Origin: Opitutales bacterium
Lineage (GTDB): Bacteria; Verrucomicrobiota; Verrucomicrobiia; Opitutales; Oceanipulchritudinaceae
Reading direction: 5' to 3'
Assembly (NCBI GenBank): GCA_016932335.1
Contig: JAFGCZ010000005.1
Location: 23,440 to 87,439, forward strand
Length of the DNA: 64,000 nucleotides
Of this stretch, positions 44,671 to 54,520 are shown in pieces (positions within the stretch are counted from its first letter, which is position 1; each line of letters begins with the position of its first letter). The notes beneath the pieces were generated by a model. It had not been told where the DNA came from, did no database searches, and saw only the letters and a program-made list of their open reading frames with translations. Position numbers and translations under genes: made by a program.

Positions 44671-46003
44671 GATATTTCACCACAATAGATTCCAGTTTTT
44701 CCATGCCCTCTGAAGCCTGCTCGTCGTTCTTGTGCTCAACAAGAAGCCGAATTTTAGGCTCAGTCCCTGAGTAGCGCAAAAGAATGCGGCCGTCATGTCC
44801 CAACCATTCTTTCAACTCATTGAGTTCCTTTTGCATACAGGGAAGAGACTCCAATGCCATTCGCTCCTTCACCTGCAAATTCTTTTTCTTTTGCGGAAAA
44901 TAACGGATACATTGACTGAGTCGAGATAAGGGAACATCCGAATCTCGTAAAACCTTCAGCAAATACAGTGCGGCCAATAAACCGTCTCCGGTTGTTGCAT
45001 GTTGCCCCAGAATAAAATGCCCACTGGACTCTCCTCCCAAAACAGATCCATGCAAGCGCATTTCCTCAAGCACGTAGCGGTCCCCAACCTGAGACCGAAC
45101 CACCGTCGCTCCTACTTTTCCCAAGCACTCCTCAAGGCCTAAATTGCTCATAACGGTGGCCACAACAGCCTTTCCAGGCAATGCATCCTCCGCGGAAAGG
45201 TATCTGCCGACAATCGCAAGCCAAGTATCCCCGTCGAGGACCTGTCCTTTTTCATCACACAGGATCAAACGATCGCCATCTCCATCGTGGGCAATACCTA
45301 AATCGGCCCCCCACTCGAGCACCGCCTTGCTCATCACCTCAGGGTGCTCACTGCCGATCCCCTGATTGATATTCACGCCGTCCGGAGCATTCCCAATGCG
45401 GTAAAGCTCTGCCCCTAAAGCCTGCAAGGCTACCTCAGAAGTCTTTGCCGTTGCTCCATTCGCCGTATCCAGCACTATTTTCATGCCGTGCAGAGCATCT
45501 TTAGGTAACAGATGCGGAAGGGATTCCAGATATATCGCCCCTCCGTCAACCATATCCATCACGGCATCACCGTTGGGCGCATAAGATTGTGCCATAAAGG
45601 CTCTAATTTTTTCCTCGATCTCCAGTTCAACCGCATCACACAGTTTATACCCATCCGCTTTAAATAATTTAATACCGTTGTCGTTGTAGGGGTTGTGAGA
45701 GGCGGTAACCGCAATTCCAAGGCCGGCAGAACGATAACGGACGATAGCAGGAACGGCCGGAGTGGGAACAATCCCTGCATTCGTCACCTGAATTCCACCT
45801 TCCGTCAAAGCTCGTGCCAAAGCATCAAGAATCCTCTGTCCCGAAGCACGGGTATCCCGCCCAATAACAACAGAAAGAGGCGCATTCTGCTCCTTTAACA
45901 TACAGCAAAGCGCTGCACCTAAAGCACTCAGAAAAGCATCGGTAAAAAAGGGCCCATCGGCAGCGCCGCGGATTCCATCTGTTCCAAAAAAAGATCGTTT
46001 CAT
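44660..46003 (-). CDS. glmM: Phosphoglucosamine mutase
   Basis: Converts glucosamine-6-phosphate to glucosamine-1-phosphate for cell-wall precursor synthesis. The 447-residue protein has F-G-T-D-G-I-R-G at the start, the phospho-Ser S102 in T-A-S-H-N-P-Y-N-D-N-G, the metal loop D-G-D-G-D-R, and the sugar loop G-G-E-S-S-G-H. The C-terminal phosphate site is R-Y-S-G-T-E-P-K-I-R. It overlaps the trpD stop by 4 bases. Confidence 0.94.
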   Translation of the reverse strand: MKRSFFGTDGIRGAADGPFFTDAFLSALGAALCCMLKEQNAPLSVVIGRDTRASGQRILDALARALTEGGIQVTNAGIVPTPAVPAIVRYRSAGLGIAVTASHNPYNDNGIKLFKADGYKLCDAVELEIEEKIRAFMAQSYAPNGDAVMDMVDGGAIYLESLPHLLPKDALHGMKIVLDTANGATAKTSEVALQALGAELYRIGNAPDGVNINQGIGSEHPEVMSKAVLEWGADLGIAHDGDGDRLILCDEKGQVLDGDTWLAIVGRYLSAEDALPGKAVVATVMSNLGLEECLGKVGATVVRSQVGDRYVLEEMRLHGSVLGGESSGHFILGQHATTGDGLLAALYLLKVLRDSDVPLSRLSQCIRYFPQKKKNLQVKERMALESLPCMQKELNELKEWLGHDGRILLRYSGTEPKIRLLVEHKNDEQASEGMEKLESIVVKYLGS

Positions 46004-47046
46004 TTTACGTTAAAATGTGTAGCCACTTTATCCATCCAAGCTTGAAGAACTCCCCCTCGAAGGATGGTCTTGGCATGGGAGATTCCTTCCCGAATATCCT
46101 TTGCAGAGTCGGCTATCCAAAGCGCCGCGCCAGCATTCAAGGCAATGGTATCGACCAACCCTTTGGGGCCGGAGCCTCCCATCATTGCCCGAAGGATCTC
46201 CAGATTCTCTTCAGCGGTACCTCCTCTGACGTCATCCCAGTCGGACTGATCCAACCCGAAGTCCTCAGCATTCCATTCGGTATCGATACCGGATAATTCT
46301 CCTATGCCGGAAACCCGATTCACGCCACAAGTGGTCAACTCATCGGATCTCATATCTCCGCCGGAAGAATTCACGGAAAGCCCTCGCTGCATCCCCAGTT
46401 CGGTCAAGGCATCCGCCAAGGGCTTTACCCAACGGGAGTCAAATACTCCCAACAGTTGCTTGGTGGGTTTGGCCGGATTGATCAGAGGACCAAGGATATT
46501 AAAGATACTGCGCCGTCCCTCTTCCGCCAAAAGCTTGCGCACGGGCATAATGTGCTTAAACGCCGGATGAAACGCCGGAGCAAAAAAGAAACAGAAGTTC
46601 AAATCAGCAATACTCTCCTGCAGTACATGGATGTCAGAAGATAACGGAAGCCCCAGGTGACTCAGAAAATCAGCGGATCCACTTTTAGAGGTAATGGCTC
46701 GATTACCATGTTTCAGCACCTTAACCCCCGATGCCGCCACAATCATGGCCGAGACACTGGAAATATTGTAACCCTGACAGCCGGTGCCGCCGGTACCGAC
46801 AACATCAATCGCCGAATCTGCATACACAGAAAGTCCTGAATCCAGTGCCAGAGAACGGTAAACCCGGGCAAATGCGGCCACTTCCGCTACGGTCTCTTTC
46901 TTCGTAGAGAGAGCCTTTAGAAAGTCTTTTTTATCTCCTGCAGAAATACCTTCTTCTGCGAGATAACGCGCTGCACTCTCTGCTTCTGCGATCGTCAAGT
47001 CAGACCCCGCACACATTTTTGAGGTAAGAGCCGAAAGGGTATCCAT
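46000..47046 (-). CDS. trpD: Anthranilate phosphoribosyltransferase
   Basis: Transfers phosphoribose to anthranilate in tryptophan synthesis. The 348-residue protein has the PRPP motif V-G-T-G-G-T-G (83-89), the K-H-G-N-R-A-I-T-S-K-S-G-S-A-D block (112-125) and the G-x-R-x3-N-x-L-G-P-L-x-N-P region. It stands apart from any other trp gene, between smc (29 bases upstream) and glmM. A TrpD2-type relative with another role is possible but the anthranilate-type motifs look standard. Confidence 0.88.
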   Translation of the reverse strand: MDTLSALTSKMCAGSDLTIAEAESAARYLAEEGISAGDKKDFLKALSTKKETVAEVAAFARVYRSLALDSGLSVYADSAIDVVGTGGTGCQGYNISSVSAMIVAASGVKVLKHGNRAITSKSGSADFLSHLGLPLSSDIHVLQESIADLNFCFFFAPAFHPAFKHIMPVRKLLAEEGRRSIFNILGPLINPAKPTKQLLGVFDSRWVKPLADALTELGMQRGLSVNSSGGDMRSDELTTCGVNRVSGIGELSGIDTEWNAEDFGLDQSDWDDVRGGTAEENLEILRAMMGGSGPKGLVDTIALNAGAALWIADSAKDIREGISHAKTILRGGVLQAWMDKVATHFNVK

Positions 47047-47075
47047 GGCTCAAATTTCTAACGGAGCCCATTTGA

Positions 47076-50000
47076 TCAGGCAAGCGTCTTTTCAGCAGAT
47101 TCCACCGCTTGCTGAAAGCGCATAGACACCAGCTTGGACACACCTCTTTCCTGCATCGTTACACCATAAATGGTATCCGCACTGGCAATCGTTCGCTTGC
47201 TGTGGGTAATAATCAGGAACTGCGAGTATTGCAGAAACTGTTTCAACATTTCACAAAAACGCCCAATGTTTGCATCATCAAGAGGTGCATCAATTTCATC
47301 CAGCACACAGAAAGGGCTTGGCTTTACCATATAAATCGCAAAAAGCAGCGCGACCGCGGTCATGGTCTTCTGACCACCGGAGAGTAATGCCAAAGATTTC
47401 AGGCGCGTTCCCGGAGGCCTTGCCGTAATCTCAATACCGGATTCCAGCGGATCCTCTCCATTGACCAGTTCCAGGTCGGCCTCACCTCCCCCAAAGAGTG
47501 CATCGAAAGTGTAATGGAAGTTCTCTCGAATCTTATCAAAAGTCTTTTCAAAAAGCTCCAAAGAGGTTCCATTGATTTCATCAATAGCGGACACCAACTG
47601 TTCTTTGGCGTTCCAAAGATCATCGCTTTGGGTTTTCAGAAAATCGTAACGCTCCCGCAGATCCTTGTATTCTTCAATAGCCACCAGATTAACCGCCCCC
47701 ATACCTGAAACGCGGGACCTCAGCGTTTCGATTTCATCGATGGCACTATCCCAGTCAAAACGCTCAAAGGACTCCAGTTCCATGTCAGTAGGAGTGCCCT
47801 CTCGCTCAATCGGCGCATCTAAATCCAGAGAATCGTCCTCCATATCAATCTTTATGCGGTCCGGGAGCGAGTCTCCGGCTTGCCAGAGTTCCAGTTTCCA
47901 GTCGATTTCAGACAGATTGGATTCGTATTCCTTATGGGTCTCGTTGAACAGGTATTCGGATTCGGAACGCTTCGTGGCTAACAAAACCTCAAGTTTATTC
48001 AACTTAGCGGTTGTTTCCTCATATTCCGAACGTTTTTCGGTTACAGTCGCTTCTTCTTTCTTAATTCGCTCATCGACGAGCATCAATGCTTCACGGTCTT
48101 CATCGAGCCCTTTTCTTACATCACCGAGCTGAGTTTCAATGTCTTCGATAATCTTCGCCTGCAAAGAGGTTTCTGTTTTAAACACCTCAATTTGCTTTTG
48201 TTGCAGGGCAATTTCCTGGGTTTTTCGCTCCTGAAGTAACTCTGTTTCAGTGATTCGCTGCTTAATTTGCTCAACCCCCTGCTCCAACAAGGCCAGGCGT
48301 TGCTTTTTTTCGGCCATTTCCAGGCGAATACGGTTAAAGGAATCTCGACAAACATCCCGCTCTTCCCGGAGCACCTGCAAAGCCTCTTCGGCATCGTAGA
48401 TCGACTGCTTCTGCTGCTCTATTTCCTTTTCGGAATGCTCCAGTGTTTGCTGTGCCAATTCCAGTTTCGAACCCACCGCCTCTTTTTCTTCCTCCAAACC
48501 ATCAATTTGAGACTGCTGCTTTTCATACAACTGCCTATTGCGCATCAGTGACTCCCGAATGTGCCCCAGTTGAGTCTCGATCGTTAAAACTTCTCCGGAA
48601 AGCTCCTGAAGTCTTCCTCGAGAGACATTCATGGTCTCTTCCGCCAGGTCCAGTAGCTCCTGAATCGCCGCTGCATCAGAGCGCAACGCATCCATCCTTT
48701 GTTGTGATTGTTCCTGTTGCTCGGTCAGAGTTTCTATTTCAATCTGCCGGTGCAGAAAACTGTCCTTCTTGCCTTTGGCTTTGCCGGCAAAAACAAATCC
48801 ACGCCGATCGACATACTCGCCGGATTGCGTAATTACACATTGGAAATCCAGATTCGGATTGGTTTTCCAGATTTCCATAAATTGGTAAAGCGACTCGCAC
48901 AGGTAAACGCCGCGAAACAATGGCTCAAAGAGCACTGCATTTTCCTCACCGAAAGATACCAGCGAACGCATCGGAATCAAGCCCTCAACACTTACCGCTC
49001 CGGGGGGATTCCCCATCGAAAGGTGGAGTGAAACGCGACCATGCCCTCCACTTTCCAGAGCCTCGAGCAAGGGTAACAGCTTGTCTGTTGAGCGCAGGTG
49101 AATGGCATCAACCGCAACGCCGAGAAAAAGCTCCAAAGCCGGAGAATATGCGGAAGATACTGTAAGCAAATCAGAAAGCAGTGCATACTCCTGTGCCTCA
49201 ATGGAAGAGGCCAGTTTCCCCTGCAAAATGGCTTTCGCCGCATCAGAAAAACCTTCCAATTTTCGCTGCAGATCCTCAAGCACCCCCTTCCGGGCAATAA
49301 TCCCGGCAAGATCACGATCCACAAACCGGATATCCTCCTGCGTTTTCCTGAAACGCATCAACGACAAATCTAATGTTTCCTGAGCTTCTTTCAGTTGTGC
49401 TTCAGCATCATTGCGCTCCTGTAAGCGTTGCCTATGGGCCTGCTCAAAACTAATGCTTTTGGCCTCAAGCTCTCCATGCTCATCGCCCAGTATTTGCAAC
49501 TGTTCCAGAAGTTGAGTGGTCTTGTTTTGAAAGGTTTTGCTTTCGATTTCCAGTGTGGTGCAATTGGAGCGAAAACGGGAAAGAGAACTTTCCAGTCCCA
49601 TCAATTTCTGCTTACGCTGGGCCAGAACGCCTTCAGCTTCGGCAATACGTGCCTCAACCTCCAACAGGGATTCATTTTGCGTTTTAAAATCGGAGTCGGA
49701 GTCACTGAAGAGGCTCAATTGTTGTGCCTTATGCCTCAACTCTCCTTCCACTTTAGCCTGCAATTCGCCCCGCTCTTCTTTCAGCGATTCGATTTCCCGA
49801 TAAAGTGCCTCAATGCGCCCAGAGGAATCCTCTGCCCGCAAAGTGGACAGCTCGATCAGGTTATTGGCCTGGTCCTTACGGCTCCTTAAATCATATACCT
49901 GCTGCTGAGATACCTGAAGCTTTTCCGCCATCATAGACCGCTCTTCTTTCAGCTGCTCCAGAGACTGATTGATGGCATCCACAGCATGCCTTGCGGCAAT

Positions 50001-50765
50001 AACAATAGTCCTCAACCCTTCCGCCTCACGATTGGTATCCTCCACGGAGGTCATCAGAGCACTGAACTTGCGGCTGCGCACAGCCAAGTCCAGATGCTTC
50101 AAGCGATGCCTGATCTTTTTGTAGCGAAATGCTTTGGTCGCCTGGCGTTTCAGGCTCGTAATCTGTCGGGAGACCTCTTCGATCACATCGGTAACACGGG
50201 CCAAATTGGCGTCTACTTGAGCCAGTTTAGTCAGAGCCTCTTTGCGCTGAGCCTTATATTTTGAAATACCCGCAGCCTCTTCAAAAATGGTCCGTCGTTC
50301 CGTGGGGTTTGTCGAAAGAATTTTGTCGATTTGCCCCTGTAGCATGAAGGAGTAAGAGACCTGACCAATCCCCGTATCCATAAAAAGATTCTGGATATCT
50401 TTAAGCCGGCTAACTTTACCGTTGATGTAGTACTGACTGCCTCCGTCGCGAACCACCCTGCGGGTTACCTCAACCTCATTGTGAGCGGTTCCAAGTTGCT
50501 TCTCACAATCGGTAAATATGAGCGAAACCTCGCAGAGTCCCAGAGGCTTTCGGTTGGTCGTGCCTTGAAAAATAACATCCTGCATGGATCCGGCACGCAG
50601 GCTCTTGGAACTTTGCTCCCCCAATACCCAACGAATCGCATCCGCTGTATTGCTTTTTCCACAACCATTCGGACCCACAATAGCCGTCATTCCCGGACGC
50701 AGATCCAGCTTAACCGGATCGGCAAAGCTTTTAAATCCATTGATGCGTAATTCTCGGAGATACAT
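47076..50765 (-). CDS. smc: Chromosome segregation protein SMC
   Basis: Condensin ATPase that organises and segregates the chromosome with ScpA/ScpB. At 1229 residues it is full length. The N-terminal head has Walker A G-P-N-G-C-G-K-S (31-38). Two long coiled-coil arms (about 170-495 and 690-1030) flank a hinge near 510-670. The C-terminal head has signature L-L-S-G-G-Q-K-T-M-T-A and Walker B F-C-V-L-D-E-I-D-A-P-L-D. It starts 92 bases after the LptF/G permease gene. Confidence 0.95.
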   Translation of the reverse strand: MYLRELRINGFKSFADPVKLDLRPGMTAIVGPNGCGKSNTADAIRWVLGEQSSKSLRAGSMQDVIFQGTTNRKPLGLCEVSLIFTDCEKQLGTAHNEVEVTRRVVRDGGSQYYINGKVSRLKDIQNLFMDTGIGQVSYSFMLQGQIDKILSTNPTERRTIFEEAAGISKYKAQRKEALTKLAQVDANLARVTDVIEEVSRQITSLKRQATKAFRYKKIRHRLKHLDLAVRSRKFSALMTSVEDTNREAEGLRTIVIAARHAVDAINQSLEQLKEERSMMAEKLQVSQQQVYDLRSRKDQANNLIELSTLRAEDSSGRIEALYREIESLKEERGELQAKVEGELRHKAQQLSLFSDSDSDFKTQNESLLEVEARIAEAEGVLAQRKQKLMGLESSLSRFRSNCTTLEIESKTFQNKTTQLLEQLQILGDEHGELEAKSISFEQAHRQRLQERNDAEAQLKEAQETLDLSLMRFRKTQEDIRFVDRDLAGIIARKGVLEDLQRKLEGFSDAAKAILQGKLASSIEAQEYALLSDLLTVSSAYSPALELFLGVAVDAIHLRSTDKLLPLLEALESGGHGRVSLHLSMGNPPGAVSVEGLIPMRSLVSFGEENAVLFEPLFRGVYLCESLYQFMEIWKTNPNLDFQCVITQSGEYVDRRGFVFAGKAKGKKDSFLHRQIEIETLTEQQEQSQQRMDALRSDAAAIQELLDLAEETMNVSRGRLQELSGEVLTIETQLGHIRESLMRNRQLYEKQQSQIDGLEEEKEAVGSKLELAQQTLEHSEKEIEQQKQSIYDAEEALQVLREERDVCRDSFNRIRLEMAEKKQRLALLEQGVEQIKQRITETELLQERKTQEIALQQKQIEVFKTETSLQAKIIEDIETQLGDVRKGLDEDREALMLVDERIKKEEATVTEKRSEYEETTAKLNKLEVLLATKRSESEYLFNETHKEYESNLSEIDWKLELWQAGDSLPDRIKIDMEDDSLDLDAPIEREGTPTDMELESFERFDWDSAIDEIETLRSRVSGMGAVNLVAIEEYKDLRERYDFLKTQSDDLWNAKEQLVSAIDEINGTSLELFEKTFDKIRENFHYTFDALFGGGEADLELVNGEDPLESGIEITARPPGTRLKSLALLSGGQKTMTAVALLFAIYMVKPSPFCVLDEIDAPLDDANIGRFCEMLKQFLQYSQFLIITHSKRTIASADTIYGVTMQERGVSKLVSMRFQQAVESAEKTLA

Positions 50766-50857
50766 GCTCAGGGTAAACTAATGGGCAATGGGAGCGTTGG
50801 GGGCATCTCAGCTTTTTTCCTACCTTCAATCAAGGAAAATATCTTCGCATCAGCTGC

Positions 50858-52033
50858 TTAGTGGCGGTTTGAACGCAACATCAGGTAGCTGCCAAATCCT
50901 TGATAGGCCAGATTTGGAACCCACACCAACAACTGTGGGTAACAGGAGGGCGTAGCGCTTACCCAGTCCACCAGAATCATGAACATGTAGTAAACAAGAC
51001 AAAGAGCTAGAGCGATGGCGATATTGGCATAGGTTTCTGAGCGGCTGGCTTTAATGCCCAGCGGAATCCCTATAATGGCCAAGGCCAGAATGGAGAAGGA
51101 CATAGAATAATTGTGCTGAATCTGGTACTGCACCTTCGTTATTTGCACCCGCAAATCCTGCCACTTCGCGTAACTCTGGGCATCGTCTATACGATTTCCC
51201 AACGCCCGAATTTCCTGTTTCAAGCCTTCGTTCATACGAGTCAGTTCGGGAAGCGACAGATACTTAAGCTTGGTACTGGCCTTACGCTTCCCGCCCAAAA
51301 TTTTATCCAGACTCAGGCGAACCGTCAGCGAATCAAAGGTCGGGGTCGGGTTACTCCGTTGCAAATCATCGGGATTGCGTTCACTGCGCAACTCGGTGAA
51401 GCCGTCAAAGAGTTCCAGCAACAGAACATCTTCGTTCTCCAAATAGGTGAACTTTCCGCGCTTGGCACGGGCCAGGCGTACGGCCTGATCCTCGTCATCC
51501 AGCTCCCAAATCCAAAAGTCCTTCAAGTTTTCGCCTTCGGTTTCCCCCACATAAATCACGTATCCAGGAAAGTCCTGAATAAACGTTTTGGGAACAATAA
51601 AGCGCAGTGGATCCTCGCGGATGATATTGGCCAGGATAGACTTATACTCACTCCTGGCTTTAGGTCCGTAATAGTTATTAATGACTGAGCTGAAAAGAAC
51701 GCCCAAACAGGCAAAGCACAGAATAGGAGCACTGATGCGCCAGATGGAGACTCCGGCGGCTTTTAATGCGGTAATCTCCCGGCGCGCAGACATACGCCCC
51801 AATACCACGAGAATCCCTATTAAAAGTCCCATGGGCAAGGCAAAGGAAATGGCGTAAGGAATCAGCAACGCCAACAGTCCTAAAAACATCCGCACATTCA
51901 GCTGCCCCGAGGCAAACAGGCTGAGAATATCCCGCACCGCATTACCGGTAATCAGAACAAAGACAAACAGACCTACCCCGGATAAACCGGCTACCAGAAC
52001 AGCATTAAAAATATAGCGGTGAAATAGTTTCAT
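50858..52033 (-). CDS. LptF/LptG family permease (YjgP/YjgQ)
   Basis: Inner-membrane subunit of the lipopolysaccharide export ABC transporter. The 391-residue protein has the typical layout: three N-terminal membrane helices, a large periplasmic beta-jellyroll region (about 125-290) and three C-terminal helices. The G-R-M-S-A-R-R-E-I-T-A-L-K-A-A-G-V coupling helix that contacts LptB is clear. LptF and LptG cannot be told apart here, and no paralogue or lptB adjoins. Its presence implies an LPS-bearing outer membrane. Confidence 0.9.
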   Translation of the reverse strand: MKLFHRYIFNAVLVAGLSGVGLFVFVLITGNAVRDILSLFASGQLNVRMFLGLLALLIPYAISFALPMGLLIGILVVLGRMSARREITALKAAGVSIWRISAPILCFACLGVLFSSVINNYYGPKARSEYKSILANIIREDPLRFIVPKTFIQDFPGYVIYVGETEGENLKDFWIWELDDEDQAVRLARAKRGKFTYLENEDVLLLELFDGFTELRSERNPDDLQRSNPTPTFDSLTVRLSLDKILGGKRKASTKLKYLSLPELTRMNEGLKQEIRALGNRIDDAQSYAKWQDLRVQITKVQYQIQHNYSMSFSILALAIIGIPLGIKASRSETYANIAIALALCLVYYMFMILVDWVSATPSCYPQLLVWVPNLAYQGFGSYLMLRSNRH

Positions 52034-52105
52034 TCCAGAAGCCCATTCCGTACGCTTTTACCTCAGGCAACAATCCTTAAATGTCATTTTTCCTTAAAAA
52101 AGCTC

Positions 52106-53263
52106 TCAGTGCTTTTGTTCAAGCAGATCTACCGCGCGCTTCATTCGCATAAGGCCCTCTTCCAGCATGGCTCTGGGGCACCCAAAATTAAAGCGGAGGA
52201 ATCCCTTCAACCCGTAATCGGCACCATCGGACAAACCGACACCAGCTTGCTCGAAAAACATCTTTGCATTATCCAGCCCAAGCTCCCGGGGGTCCATCCA
52301 GGCCAGGTATGTGGCTTCCACGTGGTTGATCTTGATTTGCGGAATGTGTTTTTTCAGAAAATCTACGATGTAATCGCGGTTAGCCCGCAAATATTCAATC
52401 AGCTCCCTGCGCCAGGATTCACCTTCTTCCATCACCGCCTGACAGGCAATGTAGCCGAGTGCATTGACTTCGGAAACAAGCCCGGCTCTGGCTTTTTCAA
52501 AACGAATGCGCAGACCACGATCCGGAATCGTTACAAAGGCACAGCAAAGCCCCGGAATATTGTATGTTTTGCTGGGAGCCATTAAAGCCAGCGATCTTTT
52601 GCGCGCCCGCTCTCCGAGTGCCGTAATGGTTATGTGCTCTTTGTCCGCATCTAAAACGAGATCGCAATGGATCTCATCGGAGCAGATGATCAGATCGTGA
52701 CGCTCACAAAAATCAAGCAGTTGCTCCAATTCCTTGCGGGAATAAACGCGTCCGACAGGATTCTGCGGATTGCACAGAAGAAAGAGCTTTGTCTTGGGCG
52801 TAACAGCAGCCTCCATGGCCTCGAAATCCATCTCGTACCGACCGGAAACATCCTTTAGAGAGACTGAAATTACCTTACGCTGCATATTTGCCGGTGCAGA
52901 GAAAAACGGAGGATAATTCGGCGAAAGCACCATGATGGATTCATCCTCCTCCGTAAACGCCCGACAGGCCACATTCAGTGCCGGAACAACCCCTGGAAAC
53001 CAAATGAGCCAATCCTTTTCGACCTGCACTCCATAGTGAGTATCCTGATAGTTTTGAGCCGCTTGAAATAATGATTCCGATGGAATGGTGTAACCGAAAA
53101 CACCATGCTCCACTCGTTTCTGCAGCGCGTTTATAACCACCTGTGGCGCTTTAAAATCCATATCCGCAACCCAAAAAGGGAGCACGTCCCTTCCGGCAAA
53201 TCTGTCCCATTTGAGACTTCCTGTTCCCTTGCGGTCTACCTGTGAATCGAAATCGGAATGCAT
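52106..53263 (-). CDS. PLP-dependent aminotransferase / C-S lyase, MalY/PatB type
   Basis: A 385-residue fold-type I PLP enzyme. The opening (R-K-G-T-G-S-L-K-W-D, then W-V-A-D-M-D-F) is the MalY/PatB cystathionine beta-lyase signature. The Schiff-base Lys is K232 in A-P-S-K-T-Y-N-I-P-G. The PLP-binding D196 lies in S-D-E-I-H-C-D-L, and N-P-Q-N-P-V-G-R is present. These proteins cleave cystathionine or cysteine conjugates. Transcribed alone, 72 bases before the LptF/G gene. Confidence 0.88.
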   Translation of the reverse strand: MHSDFDSQVDRKGTGSLKWDRFAGRDVLPFWVADMDFKAPQVVINALQKRVEHGVFGYTIPSESLFQAAQNYQDTHYGVQVEKDWLIWFPGVVPALNVACRAFTEEDESIMVLSPNYPPFFSAPANMQRKVISVSLKDVSGRYEMDFEAMEAAVTPKTKLFLLCNPQNPVGRVYSRKELEQLLDFCERHDLIICSDEIHCDLVLDADKEHITITALGERARKRSLALMAPSKTYNIPGLCCAFVTIPDRGLRIRFEKARAGLVSEVNALGYIACQAVMEEGESWRRELIEYLRANRDYIVDFLKKHIPQIKINHVEATYLAWMDPRELGLDNAKMFFEQAGVGLSDGADYGLKGFLRFNFGCPRAMLEEGLMRMKRAVDLLEQKH

Positions 53264-53488
53264 GTGTTTTTTAGAGAACTGAGCCCATTAAAAGTCAACG
53301 CAGATTCAGTTTGTGTGAATAATATATTAGGAAAAGCCTCTAGCACTTATTACGATGCCTTAAGGAACTTTTTCCACAGTTTTTCTTTAACATGGAGACA
53401 CAGAAGCAGATAGACAACCTTCGTTGCATATTTTAAGAGCAAAGCTTTTCAGGTTGCCTGATAAAGGAACACTTTTCATAATCAAAAT

Positions 53489-54346
53489 ATGTTTAAGTTC
53501 ATCGCCCCGCGTGTATTTTCTTTTGATATTGAATGGGTTCCGGATCCCGTCAGCGCTGAATTGCTCTTTGGACTAAAGCACCACCCGCCCCAATCCTACG
53601 AGGAAGCATTTCGCCTGCTCTGGGAAGACGCCGGAGCAACACCGGAATTGCCCCGCCCTTTTGTAAAAACGCCACTCTGCCGAATTGTTTCCATATGCGG
53701 CATTTTACGGGAGCAAACATCACACGGCGTGAGCTTGAAGCTGGTCTCGCTTCCACGCGAGGCGATGGATACAGAGAAATGGACAGAGCGCCATATTCTG
53801 GAATGTTTCTACAAATCAGTCGGGCCCAAACAGCCTCAACTGGTGGGATACAACTCCCAAAACTCGGATGTTCCCATTCTAATTCAAAGAGCCATCGCTC
53901 ACGGGATAGATTCTTTCGGGTTTGCCAAACGCCCGGACAAACCCTGGGAGGGAGCAGACTATTTCAGCACGGCAGGAGACTACAATATAGACCTCGCTAC
54001 CATCGTAGGCCGCTGGGGCCGCATGCCCCGCTTGCATGAAATTGCCGTTATCAGTGGCATTCCCGGGAAAATTGACGTCAGCGGCGACAACGTCTGGGAT
54101 CTCTGGTTACAGGGCCGCTTCGATGAAATCGTTCACTACAACGAATTTGATGCGTTGACGACGCACCTTCTTTGGGCCCGCATTGCCCATTTTGGAGGTC
54201 TACTCTCGGATACCGACTACAGGAAGGAACTGGAGCTTGTGGAGGAACTCGTTGATACCGAAATCAACCAGGGGAAACCACATCTGAAACGTTTTCAGAA
54301 AAAATGGGCAGAGATCACAGAGCTGCTCCAACAGCGCAGGCCCTAA
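53489..54346 (+). CDS. PolB-like predicted 3'-5' exonuclease
   Basis: A 285-residue protein of the DnaQ/RNase H-like exonuclease class related to the proofreading domain of DNA polymerase B (PF10108-type). Exo I is F-S-F-D-I-E-W (D13, E15). Exo II is G-Y-N-S-Q-N-S-D-V-P-I-L, and Exo III is H-Y-N-E-F-D-A-L-T-T. No polymerase domain follows. Stand-alone members are common in bacteria; cellular role unknown. The upstream gap of 225 bases holds no convincing gene. Confidence 0.83.
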   Translation: MFKFIAPRVFSFDIEWVPDPVSAELLFGLKHHPPQSYEEAFRLLWEDAGATPELPRPFVKTPLCRIVSICGILREQTSHGVSLKLVSLPREAMDTEKWTERHILECFYKSVGPKQPQLVGYNSQNSDVPILIQRAIAHGIDSFGFAKRPDKPWEGADYFSTAGDYNIDLATIVGRWGRMPRLHEIAVISGIPGKIDVSGDNVWDLWLQGRFDEIVHYNEFDALTTHLLWARIAHFGGLLSDTDYRKELELVEELVDTEINQGKPHLKRFQKKWAEITELLQQRRP

Positions 54347-54372
54347 AGCCAAACCAGCCACATAAAAAGGAC

Positions 54373-54447
54373 TGGTACTCCCGGCGGGAATCGAACCCAC
54401 ATCCTCGGCTCCGGAAACCGATGTTCTATCCATTGAACTACAGGAGC
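54373..54447 (-). tRNA. tRNA-Arg (anticodon CCG)
   Basis: On the minus strand a full cloverleaf folds: acceptor GCTCCTG/CGGGAGT (two G-U pairs), T8-A9, D arm GTTC/GAAC. The anticodon stem is TCGGT/GCCGA with loop TTCCGGA, giving CCG. The T arm is GTGGG-TTCGATT-CCCGC. Discriminator A is followed by an encoded CCA (54373-54375), unlike the tRNA-Lys in this window. Confidence 0.95.
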
Positions 54448-54520
54448 AAAGCGAGCTGTATGCTCCACATGTTTCCCCAAGGGTCAACACAAATGTAGAG
54501 CTACTTACAGCCTCTTTTGC

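Noticed and set aside
53391..53435. 14-codon ATG frame in the gap before the PolB-like exonuclease
   Set aside because: Too short, with no ribosome-binding site or conservation evidence.
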